Assembly: GCA_034440615.1 (NCBI GenBank)
Contig: JAOTOM010004041.1
Span: forward strand, 80,001 to 144,000
Direction of reading: 5' to 3'
DNA from: Ashinkailepas kermadecensis
Taxonomy: Eukaryota > Arthropoda > Thecostraca > Neolepadidae
Length of the DNA stretch: 64,000 nucleotides
The translations under genes were made by a program, and so were the position numbers. Shown here piece by piece: positions 47,216 to 58,024 of the stretch (position 1 is its first letter; each line of letters starts with the position of its first letter). The notes below the pieces were generated by a model. That model was not told the origin of the DNA. It saw only the letters and a program-made list of their open reading frames with translations, and did no database searches.

Positions 47216-47509
47216 CAGGGGCGGATCCAGGAATTGTCATGGGGTACTCGTCTGGATGGGCGTCATTTCCGGGGGGGCGTCTTCGGCTGAAAATCCGTTC
47301 ATGGTGGGAGGGCACTCGAGCATACTGCAGGGACGCCATTTATTCTCAGAATGGCGCCTTTTCCTGCCAAGGGGGTGCCTATTGCTCTCCGAGGGGCGGA
47401 CTATGGCTGACAAATACATCCGTTGAGAGTGGGGGGAGGAGGTACTCGAGCCTTCTCGGAGGGGCACCACCTTCCATGGGGACACATGGCCCCAGTTCCC
47501 CTCCTCCTG
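47216..47509. mobile_element. hAT-like MITE, third copy, diverged right end
   Basis: The left end CAGGGGCGGATCCAGGAATT and following GTCATGGGGTACTCGTCTGG match the copy at 6664 closely. The right end is less certain: read inward from 47509 it is CAGGAGGAGGGGAACTGGGG. Internal AAATGGCGTCCC/GCCTTTTCCTGCC-type blocks recur. The flanking octamers do not match convincingly. The left end adjoins the (GT)n tract. Confidence 0.55.
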
Positions 47510-47694
47510 TATGCACCGTGAGCGTGAGCGTATGCCCGTGCGTGTGCGCGCGCCCATGCTTGTATGTTTTCTTATAATAAAAAAAACGAAACCATTTCGG
47601 ACTGTGCCAGGCAGAGTCCAGAATGATTACCGATAAAGCAAATAGCCACCAGAGCAATGCTTGTCGGGGTCCTCCTGATGGTGTGTGTCTACCG

Positions 47695-47800
47695 AAAGTA
47701 AGTGCCTCGGAGGTATTTGGGGAGGAACTCGCGATTTAGACATCGCACCGGCCCGTGAGCACGCCAGGTCATTTGACCCCTCGGCTACGCATGCCACAGC
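47695..47800 (-). mobile_element. tRNA-derived SINE, type II tRNA-like head
   Basis: Minus strand: box A TAGCCGAGGGG at 47787-47777, then a long variable-type region and a degenerate T-arm (GCGAGTTCCTCC, about 47732-47720). The head resembles tRNA-Ser/Leu. It is decayed and not a functional tRNA. Confidence 0.45.
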
Positions 47801-48970
47801 TAATATTGATAATAATGATATAAATATTTAAGGTGTGTCAATGCCATACGTTTTCTCGAAGTAAAAAGCCCATGCTAAATTTTCCTGCCTGTAGTGAAAA
47901 TTACATATGGTGGTCGATTTTTCTTGAGAAAATTGATTTCATCCTGCGCCAGGAGATTTGAATACTTTTCTTTGAAAACAGTGCTGTCATCTGGCGGAAA
48001 TATCACGCAAATATATATTTTTCGTTTGAATTCTTTACATAGTACCATTTTCGGCATCCTCTCGGTGAAACGAGTTGAATGGTGTGCAGTAGAAATATGT
48101 CGCTCATATCATGGCATATATATTGGCGAGAAGTAGTTTCGCCATCCCTACCAGTTCGACAGTCACGGCTGGTGTGCTCAGTATCCCTCACCCAGCGTCT
48201 GGCTGCCTCTCGCGTTACCGCCGGATTATTGGCACGCATCGCTGCCTGTGATGCTACCCTCCGCCACACCCCTCTTCCTTCGAGCATTTACGTTGACGAC
48301 AAACATGAACTGGGACCAGTGCGCAAGACGAGAGCCCTCTGTCTTGTGTGGCTCCGCTGTTCTCCCGACCGTCTCTATCTCTCGCCTGAGGCGCAGTTAC
48401 GTGCTTAATGTACGCTCACTCTACTATATTGCATCGAACAGATCTGCGGCGGCGGAATGCAACCGGTTCCAGACAGATATCGGTAGAGCTACAAAAGGTG
48501 ATACACGGCATATCGTGGATGCGAAGGCGGTGTGGAGAGCCCGTCACAAGAGGCAAGAGGAAGAGGCGAGGTGTCGATCGGACGGACTGAGAGAAACATG
48601 CGCGACTGCATTGTAGTTTAATGGAAGGAAGTATTTAACCTTTGTCAATAGGCACGGAGAGTGCTCACGTGAGGAGCACATTGTTGCGTCATCAGAGCCT
48701 GGCGGAGAATACCTCTGACATTTCACATTGCATTCGGGTAGGTCAGTGGACATGTATGCAGAAACATCAACCATAACACTCTAGTATGGAGACGATATAT
48801 TAGCTCTGTGGTGTGGCGACACAGCGGTGAACACGGGTACAATAGGAGGAATGTACGAACTACTGGAGGAAATTGAGGGCAAGAATGATTGGTTTATTTG
48901 CCAATTACATCTCAATGAGCTCAACCTGAGAGCGGTGTTCAAAGCATTGGACTGCGACACTGCCGGTCCC
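47801..48970. other. No gene recognised
   Basis: Unique-looking sequence; short frames only. Confidence 0.4.
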
Positions 48971-48974
48971 AAGT

Positions 48975-49268
48975 CATCCGTGTAGATGGACGAGTCGTGT
49001 GTAGATGGACGAGTCGTGTGTAGATGGGTGTGCGTGTCGTGTGGAGATGGGCCTGTCGTGTGTAGATGGGTGTACTGTGTGTGGATGGGTGTGTCGTGTG
49101 GAGATGGGCGTGTCGTGTGGAGATGGGTGTGCGTGTCGTGTGGAGATGGGCGTGTCGTGTGTAGATTGGTGTACTGTGTGTGGATGGGTGTGTCGTGTGT
49201 GGAGATGGGCGTGTCTTGTGTAGATGGGCATATCGTGTGCAGTGTGGACTTTTGTGGTGTGTCGTAGT
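48975..49268. repeat. Degenerate GTGTCGTGTGGAGATGGGC-type repeat
   Basis: Units of about 18-21 bp (GTGTCGTGTGTAGATGG and GTGTCGTGTGGAGATGGGC) with a higher-order period of about 60-70 bp. It merges into the 20-bp array. Confidence 0.8.
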
Positions 49269-50105
49269 GTGAGTGATGTGTGGCGTGACCGTGCTGTGTG
49301 TAGTGATGGGCATATCGTGTGCAGTGTGGTGTGACTGTGTTGTACGTGCTGTGTGTGGTGTGACCGTGCTGTGTGTGGTGTGACCGTGCTTGTGCGTGTG
49401 TTGTGTGTGTGACCGTGCTGTGTGTGGTGTGACCGTGCTGTGTGTGGTGTGACCGTGCTGTGTGTGACGTGACCGTGCTGTGTGTGACGTGACCGTGCTG
49501 TGTGTGGTGTGACCGTGTTGTGTGTGGTGTGACCGTGCTGTGTGTGGTGTGACCGTGTTGTGTGTGGTGTGACCGTGCTGTGTGTGGTGTGACCGTGCTG
49601 TGTGTGACGTGACCGTGCTGTGTGTGACATGACCGTGCTGTGTGTGGTGTGACCGTGCTGTGTGTGGTGTGACCGTGCTGTGTGTGGTGTGACCGTGCTG
49701 TGTGTGACGTGACCGTGCTGTGTGTGACGTGACCGTGCTGTGTGTGACGTGACCGTGCTGTGTGTGACATGACCGTGCTGTGTGTGGTGTGACCGTGCTG
49801 TGTGTGGTGTGACCGTGCTGTGTGTGACGTGACCGTGCTGTGTGTGACGTGACCGTGCTGTGTGTGACGTGACCGTGTTGTGTGTGGTGTGACCGTGTTG
49901 TGTGTGGTGTGACCGTGCTGTGTGTGTGACCGTGTGTGTGTGGTGTGACCGTGCTGTGACCGTGCTGTGTGTGGTGACCGTGCTGTGTGTGTGAGCTGTG
50001 TGTGACATGACCGTGCTGTGTGTGGTGTGACCGTGCTGTGTGTGGTGTGCCCGTGCTGTGTGTGGCGTGACCGTGCTGTGTGTGGTGTGACCGTGCTGTC
50101 TGTGG
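49269..50105. repeat. 20-bp minisatellite, about 40 copies, ending 40 bases before an exon
   Basis: Unit GTGCTGTGTGTGGTGTGACC, alternating with a GACGTGACC variant. The His/Thr-rich minus-strand frame of 575 codons over this array is an artefact. The array sits in the intron immediately upstream of the exon at 50146. Confidence 0.93.
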
Positions 50106-50145
50106 TCGAGGTTCGGATGTAAACCCATGTTTGTTCTGTCTTCAG

Positions 50146-50296
50146 GTGGCCAACATCACCGACCCGGGCATGAGGGATGCCGTGAGGACGGCCTTCCTCA
50201 AGGGCTTCGTGCCGCGTGAGATGTGGCGTCTGGACATCATCAAAGATCGCTACATCAAGTGTCACCGCGAGCCGGAGCTGCAGCTCAGCGAGCAGG
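50146..50296 (+). CDS. Internal exon of an unrecognised, probably conserved protein
   Basis: The exon is bounded by a strong acceptor (TTTGTTCTGTCTTCAG, ending 50145) and a consensus donor (GG|GTGAGT from 50297). It is 151 bases, entering in phase 0 and leaving in phase 1. It encodes 50 residues including NITDPGMRDAVRTAFLKGF, VPREMWRLDIIKDRYIK and CHREPELQLSE. The content is a mixture of charged and hydrophobic residues typical of a soluble helical segment, with GC-rich third positions. I do not recognise the family. Partner exons were not identified inside the window; large repeat-filled introns lie on both sides. Good splice sites at both ends and protein-like content make this the most secure coding exon here. 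Confidence 0.75.
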
Positions 50297-50560
50297 GTGA
50301 GTTGGGCGGCCTGAGCTGAGCCTGAGCTGAGCCTGAGCTGAGCTGCAGCTGAGCTGCAGTTGAGCCGCAGTTGATGCCGGCGCTGCGACAAGTACCTACA
50401 AGACGGAACGGTGACTGCGTCGGGGACGGGGAGGGGAGGGGTCGGTGACGAGATCTGCTGCTGATTCGAGAGTCGGCGGTGGTGAAAGCTTAGAAGGCAC
50501 GAGACCATCTATATCCAGTAAATATGCTCTTGTTCTCGATCATCGGCGTTCACCTTCACA
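50297..50560. other. Start of the downstream intron with a GAGCTGAGCCT repeat
   Basis: 50311-50375 contains imperfect copies of GAGCTGAGCCT and GAGCTGCAGCT directly after the donor. The rest is featureless. Confidence 0.6.
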
Positions 50561-50579
50561 CGCGTCCATTATCATATTT

Positions 50580-50845
50580 GATCATCGCACATATTCACTG
50601 TCACACATAATCGCTGTTACATATCGTCACTGCCACACAATTACTCTGTCACATACAGTCTATATGTCTCATCAACATTGCTACTCACATTCACTGTCAC
50701 ACAGTTCCTGCTACACATGGTCAATATCACATATCGTCACTGCCACATAATTATTGTCGCATACAGTCTATATCACATCAGCATTGTCAAACACATTCAC
50801 TTTTGCACAGTTCCTGCCGCACATAGTCACATCTCTATCACACTA
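50580..50845. repeat. Diverged outlier of the 29-bp satellite
   Basis: CACACATTCACTGTCACACA- and CGTCACTGCCACATAAT-type units like those of the main array, but with many substitutions. Confidence 0.75.
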
Positions 50846-50859
50846 GTTTAAGCCACTTT

Positions 50860-51057
50860 TTTGTTTTGGCAACTATTTATTGGCATACAACTGAAAAATA
50901 CCTCGGATAAAATATCCTATAATACAAAATATCCTCTTGGCAACTATATATTGGCATACAACTGAAAAATACCTCGGAAAAAATATCCTATGCATGATTA
51001 GGATCCATTTTTCTAAGATATAGATTGCATCCATGATTTGTATTTTTCCCGTTTTTT
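50860..51057. repeat. AT-rich segment A, one partial and one full copy
   Basis: A partial copy (50865-50921) and a fuller copy (50936-51057) share GGCAACTAT, ATTGGCATACAACTGAAAAA and TACCTCGG. The fuller one continues ATATCCTATGCATGATTAGG, ATCCATTTTTCTA and TAGATTGCATCCA. The same segment, more diverged, closes the other side of the satellite at 54463-54591. Confidence 0.8.
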
Positions 51058-54000
51058 ATCACACGTCGTCACTGCCGCATAATGCTGTCACACATCGTCA
51101 CTGCCGTACATCGTCACTCGCTCATCAATGCTGTCACACATGGTCACTGTCACACATCGTCACTGCCACATAATACTGTCACACATCGTCACTGCCACAT
51201 AATACTGTCACACATCGTCACTGCCACATAATACTGTCACACATGGTCACTGCCACATAATACTGTCACACATGGTCACTGTCACACATCGTCACTGCCA
51301 CATAATACTGTCACACATCGTGACTGCCACATAATACTGTCACACATCGTCACTGCCACATAATACTGTCACACATGGTCACTGCCACATAATACTGTCA
51401 CACATGGTCACTGTCACACATCGTCACTGCCACATAATACTGTCACACATCGTCACTGTCACACATGGTCACTGCCACATAATACTGGCACACATGGTCA
51501 CTGTCACACATCGTCACTGCCACATAATACTGTCACACATCGTCACTGCCACATAATACTGTCACACATCGTCACTGCCACATAATACTGTCACACATCG
51601 TCGCTGCCACATAATACTGTCACACATCGTCACTGCCACATAATACTGTCACACATGGTCACTGCCACATAATACTGTCACACATCGTCACTGCCACATA
51701 ATACTGTCACACATCGTCACTGCCACATAATACTGTCACACATCGTCACTGCCACATAATACTGTCACACATGGTCACTGCCACATAATACTGTCACACA
51801 TGGTCACTGTCACACATCGTCACTGCCACATAATACTGTCACACATCGTCACTGTCACACATGGTCACTGCCACATAATACTGTCACACATGGTCACTGT
51901 CACACATCGTCACTGCCACATAATACTGTCACACATCGTGACTGCCACATAATACTGTCACACATCGTCACTGCCACATAATACTGTCACACATCGTCAC
52001 TGCCACATAATACTGTCACACATCGTCACTGCCACATAATACTGCCACACATGGTCACTGCCACATAATACTGTCACACATCGTCACTGCCACATAATAC
52101 TGTCACACATCGTCACTGCCACATAATACTGTCACACATCGTCACTGCCACATAATACTGTCACACATCGTCACTGCCACATAATACTGTCACACATCGT
52201 CACTGCCACATAATACTGTCACACATCGTCACTGCCACACAATACTGTCACACATCGTCATTGCCACATAATACTGTCACACATCGTCACTGCCACATAA
52301 TACTGTCACACATCGTCACTGCCACATAATACTGTCACACATCGTCACTGCCACATAATACTGTCACACATCGTCACTGCCACATAATACTGTCACACAT
52401 CGTCACTGTCCACATGTCACTGTCACACATCGTCACTGCCACATAATACTGCCACACATGGTCACTGTCACACATCGTCACTGCCACATAATACTGTCAC
52501 ACATCGTGACTGCCACATAATACTGTCACACATCGTCACTGCCACATAATACTGTCACACATCGTCACTGCCACATAATACTGTCACACATCGTCACTGC
52601 CACATAATACTGTCACACATCGTCACTGCCACATAATACTGTCACACATGGTCACTGCCACATAATACTGTCACACATCGTCACTGCCACATAATACTGT
52701 CACACATCGTCACTGTCACATAATACTGTCACACATCGTGACTGCCACATAATACTGCCACACATCGTCACTGTCACACATCGTCACTGCCACATAATAC
52801 TGTCACACATCGTCACTGCCACATAATACTGTCACACATCGTGACTGCCACATAATACTGCCACACATGGTCACTGTCACACATCGTCACTGCCACATAA
52901 TACTGTCACACATCGTCACTGCCACATAATACTGTCACACATCGTGACTGCCACATAATACTGTCACACATCGTGACTGCCACATAATACTGCCACACAT
53001 GGTCACTGTCATACATCGTCACTGCCACATAATACTGTCACACATCGTCACTGCCACATAATATTGTCACACATCGTGACTGCCACATAATACTGCCACA
53101 CATGGTCACTGTCACACATCGTCACTGCCACATAATACTGTCACACATCGTCACTGCCACATAATACTGTCACACATCGTCACTGCCACATAATACTGTC
53201 ACACATCGTCACTGCCACATAATACTGTCACACATCGTCACTGCCACATAATACTGTCACACATCGTCACTGCCACATAATACTGTCACACATCGTCACT
53301 GCCACATAATACTGTCACACATCGTCACTGCCACATAATACTGTCACACATCGTCACTGCCACATAATACTGTCACACATCGTCACTGCCACATAATACT
53401 GTCACACATCGTCACTGCCACATAATACTGTCACACATCGTCACTGCCACATAATACTGTCACACATCGTGACTGCCACATAATACTGCCACACATGGTC
53501 ACTGTCACACATCGTCACTGCCACATAATACTGTCACACATCGTCACTGTCACACATCGTCACTGTCACACATGGTCACTGCCACATAATACTGCCACAC
53601 ATGGTCACTGTCACACATCGTCACTGTCACACATGGTCACTGTCACACATCGTCACTGTCACACATGGTCACTGTCACACATCGTCACTGTCACACATGG
53701 TCACTGCCACATAATACTGCCACACATGGTCACTGTCACACATCGTCACTGTCACACATCGTCACTGCCACATAATACTGTCACACATCGTCACTGCCAC
53801 ATAATACTGTCACACATCGTCACTGCCACATAATACTGTCACACATCGTCACTCCTGCCACATAACACACATCGACTGCCTGCCACATAATACTGTCACA
53901 CATCGTCACTGCCACATAATACTGTCACACATCGTCACTGCCACATAATACTGTCACACATGCTGCCACATAATACTGCCACGCATGGTCACTGTCACAC

Positions 54001-54345
54001 ATCGTCACTGCCACATAATACTGTCACACATCGTCACTGCCACATAATACTGTCACACATCGTCACTGCCACATAATACTGTCACACATCGTCACTGTCA
54101 CACATCGTCACTGCCACATAATACTGTCACACATCGTCACTGCCGTACATCGTCACTCGCTCATCAATGCTGTCACACATGGTCACTGTCACATAATACT
54201 GTCACACATCGTCACTGCCACATAATACTGTCACACATCGTCACTGCCACATAATACTGTCACACATCGTCACTGTCATGCATCGTCACATGTCACATGA
54301 CTGTCACTCACATGACTGCCACTCACATGACTGTCACACACATGG
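51058..54345. repeat. 29-bp satellite, about 110 copies (3.3 kb)
   Basis: Unit of 29 bp: ACTGTCACACATCGTCACTG then CCACATAAT. Variants substitute GGTC for CGTC, or lack the CCACATAAT part to give an 18-bp subunit. The unit therefore looks like a fusion of two related 9-10-bp motifs. Copies are highly uniform over 3 kb, which suggests recent amplification and homogenisation. The repeats are contiguous, without unique spacers. Confidence 0.96.
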
Positions 54346-54462
54346 TTGGCGTGTTTTCGCCACGTGGTAGCTTATGCTGGTTTAAGTCGTGGTGCAAACT
54401 TGCTGGTCAAAACCAGTCCTATCCACGGCCCATCGGATTGCTTAAGCTAGCTAAAAATCATT

Positions 54463-54591
54463 TCACTTTTTAGTTTTGCAACTCTGTCGGCATAAAACTG
54501 AAAAATACCACGGAGAAATATCCTATGCATGATTAGGATCCATTTTCTACCATGTAGATTGCATCCACGATTTATGCCTTCCCTGTTTTCA
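54463..54591. repeat. AT-rich segment A, distal copy
   Basis: Direct-orientation copy of 50936-51057: GGCATAAAACTGAAAAATAC, TATCCTATGCATGATTAGG, ATCCATTTTCTA and TAGATTGCATCCA. Divergence is about one base in eight by eye. Confidence 0.8.
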
Positions 54592-54599
54592 TTTTAATA

Positions 54600-55605
54600 A
54601 GGAACACCGCTGTGATCTGTTGTTCAACAAAGGTTGTGCTCAAACAAGGACCTGCATGCTCTGCCCTAAGCTTTTATCATGCGTTTCTCACTGTTTGGAA
54701 TACATATGTACTTACGGATGCAATTACACCTACTTGGTCATGAATGGCTGGACTGGAATATCGGCACCTGTTACGTACATTTTTAGTTTAATAGCAATGC
54801 ATGTGACTGATTTGGACAAGGGTAATTAAAGAGACCTAAAATCAGAATGTCAACGTTGTAAGACCACAATGGAGGGCATGCCCCGCTTAATTTGTTTCCG
54901 TGATATGTCAGCTAGTCTGTTTCGGTCTGCAAAGCATGACAACCGAATCACGAAACTTTGAACACATTAAACAAACATCGAAATCAACACATGCCACAGT
55001 AGCACAGACTTGCACCAACGAACTACAGCTGGAATGGAGAAAAGACTAAGCTTGTAATGCTAAGTGTTGGGATGAGACCTACAGCAAGATCTTGTCCAGT
55101 TGTGTGCACAGTGCAGGCTGGACTCGTGCCTGGGTATTTCTCCATGTGTTTGTGTAAGGTGGCATTTAGCATGAATCTTCGCTCTTCTGTTTGATTGTTT
55201 TTGCAATAGAGATACGTTAAAATAATAGCTTTGCTTATCGTCACATACTAAGTGCCAGGTATGAGAACTACGTAAGTTGTGTTTTGATGTTTGCGCTTTA
55301 AATGCAAATTGCTGCTCATATTTTATTCTGAATAACACCAGTTTATAATTTAATTTATAATTTTTATAAACGTTTATAAACGTTTATAACATTTATATAC
55401 ACGTTTATATGATTTATATAAACGCTTTATGAACATTTACGTTATAAACAGTCAAAATCTAAAAATGGTTATAATAATTTTACGCCAGTTAATTTCGCCA
55501 GTGTCAGCCGATTTTAGCCGTCGTATACCATTTTACACACCAACTTGGCTGAGACTAGTTTTATCCGGCTTTTTGTCAACCTTGGTCAGTGTTGCACGTG
55601 GCCAC
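54600..55605. other. No gene recognised; AT-rich
   Basis: 55340-55432 has repeated TTTATAA/ACGTTTATA motifs. The rest is unique-looking. Confidence 0.5.
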
Positions 55606-55990
55606 TCTCATGCATCGTTATTGCCAGATAATTACTTCCACATGTGGTCACTGCCACACATCGTTCCAGTGACACATCACTGTCGCACATCGTCACTGCC
55701 ACATAATTCCTGCCACATATGGTCACTGTCACATGTGGTCACTGTCACATGTGGTCACTGTAACACGTGGTCACTGTCATACATCGTCACCGCCACATAA
55801 ATGCTGTCACATGTGGTCACTGTCACATGTGGTCACTGTCGCACATCGTCACTGCCACATAATTCCTGTCACATATGGTCACTGTCACATGTGGTCACTG
55901 TCGCACATCGTCACTGTCACATATAGTTGCTGTCACACACAGTCACTGTTACGTCGCCATGTTTCCACATCGTCACGGTCACACATCCAC
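55606..55990. repeat. Second diverged outlier of the 29-bp satellite
   Basis: CATGTGGTCACTGTCA and CATCGTCACTGCCACATAAT units with a TTCCTG insertion typify this block, and they resemble the outlier at 50580-50845. Confidence 0.8.
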
Positions 55991-56063
55991 CCAATACGCG
56001 GCAGTGAGCATGTCACGGCGCATCTCTTCCTACTTCTAGCCGACGCCTCCATTAGCTGCTGGT

Positions 56064-56160
56064 ATGCGTGGCACATCTCCCCGGAAAGGTACACCTCTCC
56101 AGGATGGTACACCTCCCCGGAATGGCACATCTCCCCGGAATGGTACACCTGCCCACATCG
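56064..56160. repeat. 18-bp tandem repeat, about 5 copies
   Basis: Units such as CACCTCCCCGGAATGG and CACATCTCCCCGGAATGG. Confidence 0.75.
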
Positions 56161-56311
56161 CTAACTTCCACATGGAAATCGATGCTCCTCTTGTCCGCCA
56201 AACGCTCAACGGCGTCCTCCAGGCGATCCACTACGTCGCTGACGCCAGCGCCTGGGTAGCAGCTGAGCCAGCACCAGCACCAGCACCAGCACCATCAATC
56301 CCAACGCCAGG

Positions 56312-56349
56312 GCCGGCCCTGCTGCCCGACGCTGGGCAGCAGGGCCGGC
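56312..56349. repeat. Perfect 16-bp GC hairpin
   Basis: GCCGGCCCTGCTGCCC and GGGCAGCAGGGCCGGC pair perfectly around GACGCT. It lies inside a repeat-like region ending at about 56455. No T-run follows, and it is not called a terminator. Confidence 0.85.
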
Positions 56350-56379
56350 TGCCCACGCTGGCCATGGCTGCTGGCTCGA

Positions 56380-56456
56380 CAGAGCACGCTCTATGGGCGC
56401 TAGATGATCAAACCTGGTCGATGCGCCCTAAAACTCAAATAACCAACCAACCAAGC
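56380..56456 (+). mobile_element. SINE-type 3' tail, shared with 60630-60668
   Basis: GCGCTAGATGATCAAACCTG, GTCGATGCGCCCTAAAACTC and AAATAACCAACCAACCAA form a tail. A related tail at 60630-60668 reads CCGCTAAATGATCATACG then GTCAAAGCGCCCTTAAACTC. The shared GATGATCA...GCGCCCTAAAACTC block followed by short A/C-rich repeats is typical of a retroposon 3' end. Upstream limits are undefined. Confidence 0.5.
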
Positions 56457-56459
56457 ACG

Positions 56460-57665
56460 CTGTCGAGATATTCATTCGCAAGTCTCTGATGCTGGTAAGG
56501 TTACCATAGTCGTGTTCTTTCATCTGTCCAGCCAGCTGGCGTTAAGCTTATGAGTAGTCTGATGGCAAATCCGCGACAACTCAGCTCGCAAACTCATCCC
56601 GCTATCCATACTGAACCAGTTCGGAATGGTGACGATGTCTGAAGAGTGGTTTTCTATGATGTAACGTATCGTGAATGTACGAAAAACATGGTCGAACTCT
56701 TTTTCAAATATTGATATTTAATATTCTGACTGCCCCTGAGCTGAATTAGAAGAGTGTGCATTGCTCCCAGAAGGAAGAAGGAGAGAAGGAAGTGAGAGGG
56801 ACGCACCAACAAACCAGACGTATGGCGGCCTGTCCCTCACACCTCCTTCTTTGCCTTGCCTCACACCTCCTTCTTGTCCTTTCCTCACACCTTCTTCTTT
56901 GCGTGTTGAGCTATATCTTTCGACGGTTATTGTCTCTTGTGCTGTTTTGCTCGGTACAATGAGACTTGTCTCTATGCTTAGCTTTGAATTTACCCTCCAG
57001 TTTTTCTGCTACTTCGTCCATAATCTGACCTTTGTGACTTTCAGTCCATCGGATAACTTTTCTGGTATAGTTTCCACTAGTTGAACAGTGATAATTCCTG
57101 TTTTTCAGTGTATTTCTTCACTTTTACCTTTGATGTGGTGTTCGGGATCTTCAAAGCAGATTGTGGAATCACTCTTCTTTGAACACAGGCGCGTGACATT
57201 TCATAACTGAAATCCAAACCCATTAGCTTACGTCTCAGCAGAATGTGAAAATCCTTCGGAATGTGTCAAATAAACTTGTGTGTTCTTGTATTCTGCCGTG
57301 ATGAATGCAAATCTCAATCTTGAGATCCGCGTCACGAATTCCTTTGTCCTCCAGTAGCACTAAATTTCCCAATGCAAAGCACGACAAGTGGGGAAAATGG
57401 CTGAAAATTGAATTCTGCTGTGATGTGCGTAAGCTCTGTGTGAACCACGCCAACCGATTCTACATGGACATATATGCCATATTTTTCTCTTAGTTCCAAT
57501 TGCAACTAAGAGTCTTGGTCGTCAATTGTAAACAGTGCGAAGACGTACTACCCCTGTCGTGGCCCTCCAAGCTTCCCTGATGACTCCCAGGAGGCGTTAT
57601 TTACGCCGACGTCCGATATCAATTACATTGTTTGTGTAAACGGAACAACGTGAGAAGGAGTGTGG
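56460..57665. other. No gene recognised
   Basis: 56850-56900 has CACACCTCCTTCTT copies. The rest is unique-looking. Confidence 0.4.
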
Positions 57666-57722
57666 CTGTCTAGAGTGTTTAGTTTAGAGTGTGACTGTCT
57701 AGAGTGTTTAGTTTAGATTGTG
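57665..57722. repeat. 29-bp tandem pair
   Basis: TGTCTAGAGTGTTTAGTTTA occurs twice, 29 bp apart. Confidence 0.8.
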
Positions 57723-57843
57723 GATGTCTGAACGATACGATATGTGCCTCGCTACATCCGGACATCCCGCCACACAGTGGGATGACGCAAGGTTGTATCG
57801 GCCGCCCATGAGCGTCCCATGACACTGGGACGGCAGACAGAGC

Positions 57844-57997
57844 ATGGAGTGTCGCATTTGTATGCATTCCCTGCCTGCGCCGACTCACGGTATGAATGCT
57901 GAATGTGCATTGTCTATTGAGGGGCGATGTGAGATTGATGTCGTTTCCGGCGCTGGTGGTTCCTGTGCTTTCACGTGCCCTGCATTCGCCGGTGCCG
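57844..57997 (+). CDS. Possible exon, cysteine-containing, ends at a consensus donor
   Basis: An open segment ends at GCCG|GTGAGT (donor from 57998). The frame from the ATG at 57844 reads through six cysteines, including NAECALSIEGRCEIDVVSG and GSCAFTCPAF. The spacing suggests an extracellular disulfide-rich fold, but no family is recognised and no signal peptide is present. No good acceptor was found; if real, its start is undefined. A large minisatellite begins directly after the donor, as it ends directly before the exon at 50146. Confidence 0.2.
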
Positions 57998-58024
57998 GTG
58001 AGTGGTTTGTGTCAGCAAGGTGTT

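Noticed and set aside
48781..50508. 575-codon minus-strand open frame, His/Thr/Ser-rich
   Set aside because: It is produced by the 20-bp array and its neighbour; the same array is open in other frames and the true coding exon inside lies on the opposite strand.
51058..54345. CRISPR-like array of about 29-bp repeats
   Set aside because: The repeats are contiguous without unique spacers and the context is eukaryotic.
56312..56349. Rho-independent terminator
   Set aside because: GC hairpin without a T-run, in a eukaryotic repeat.
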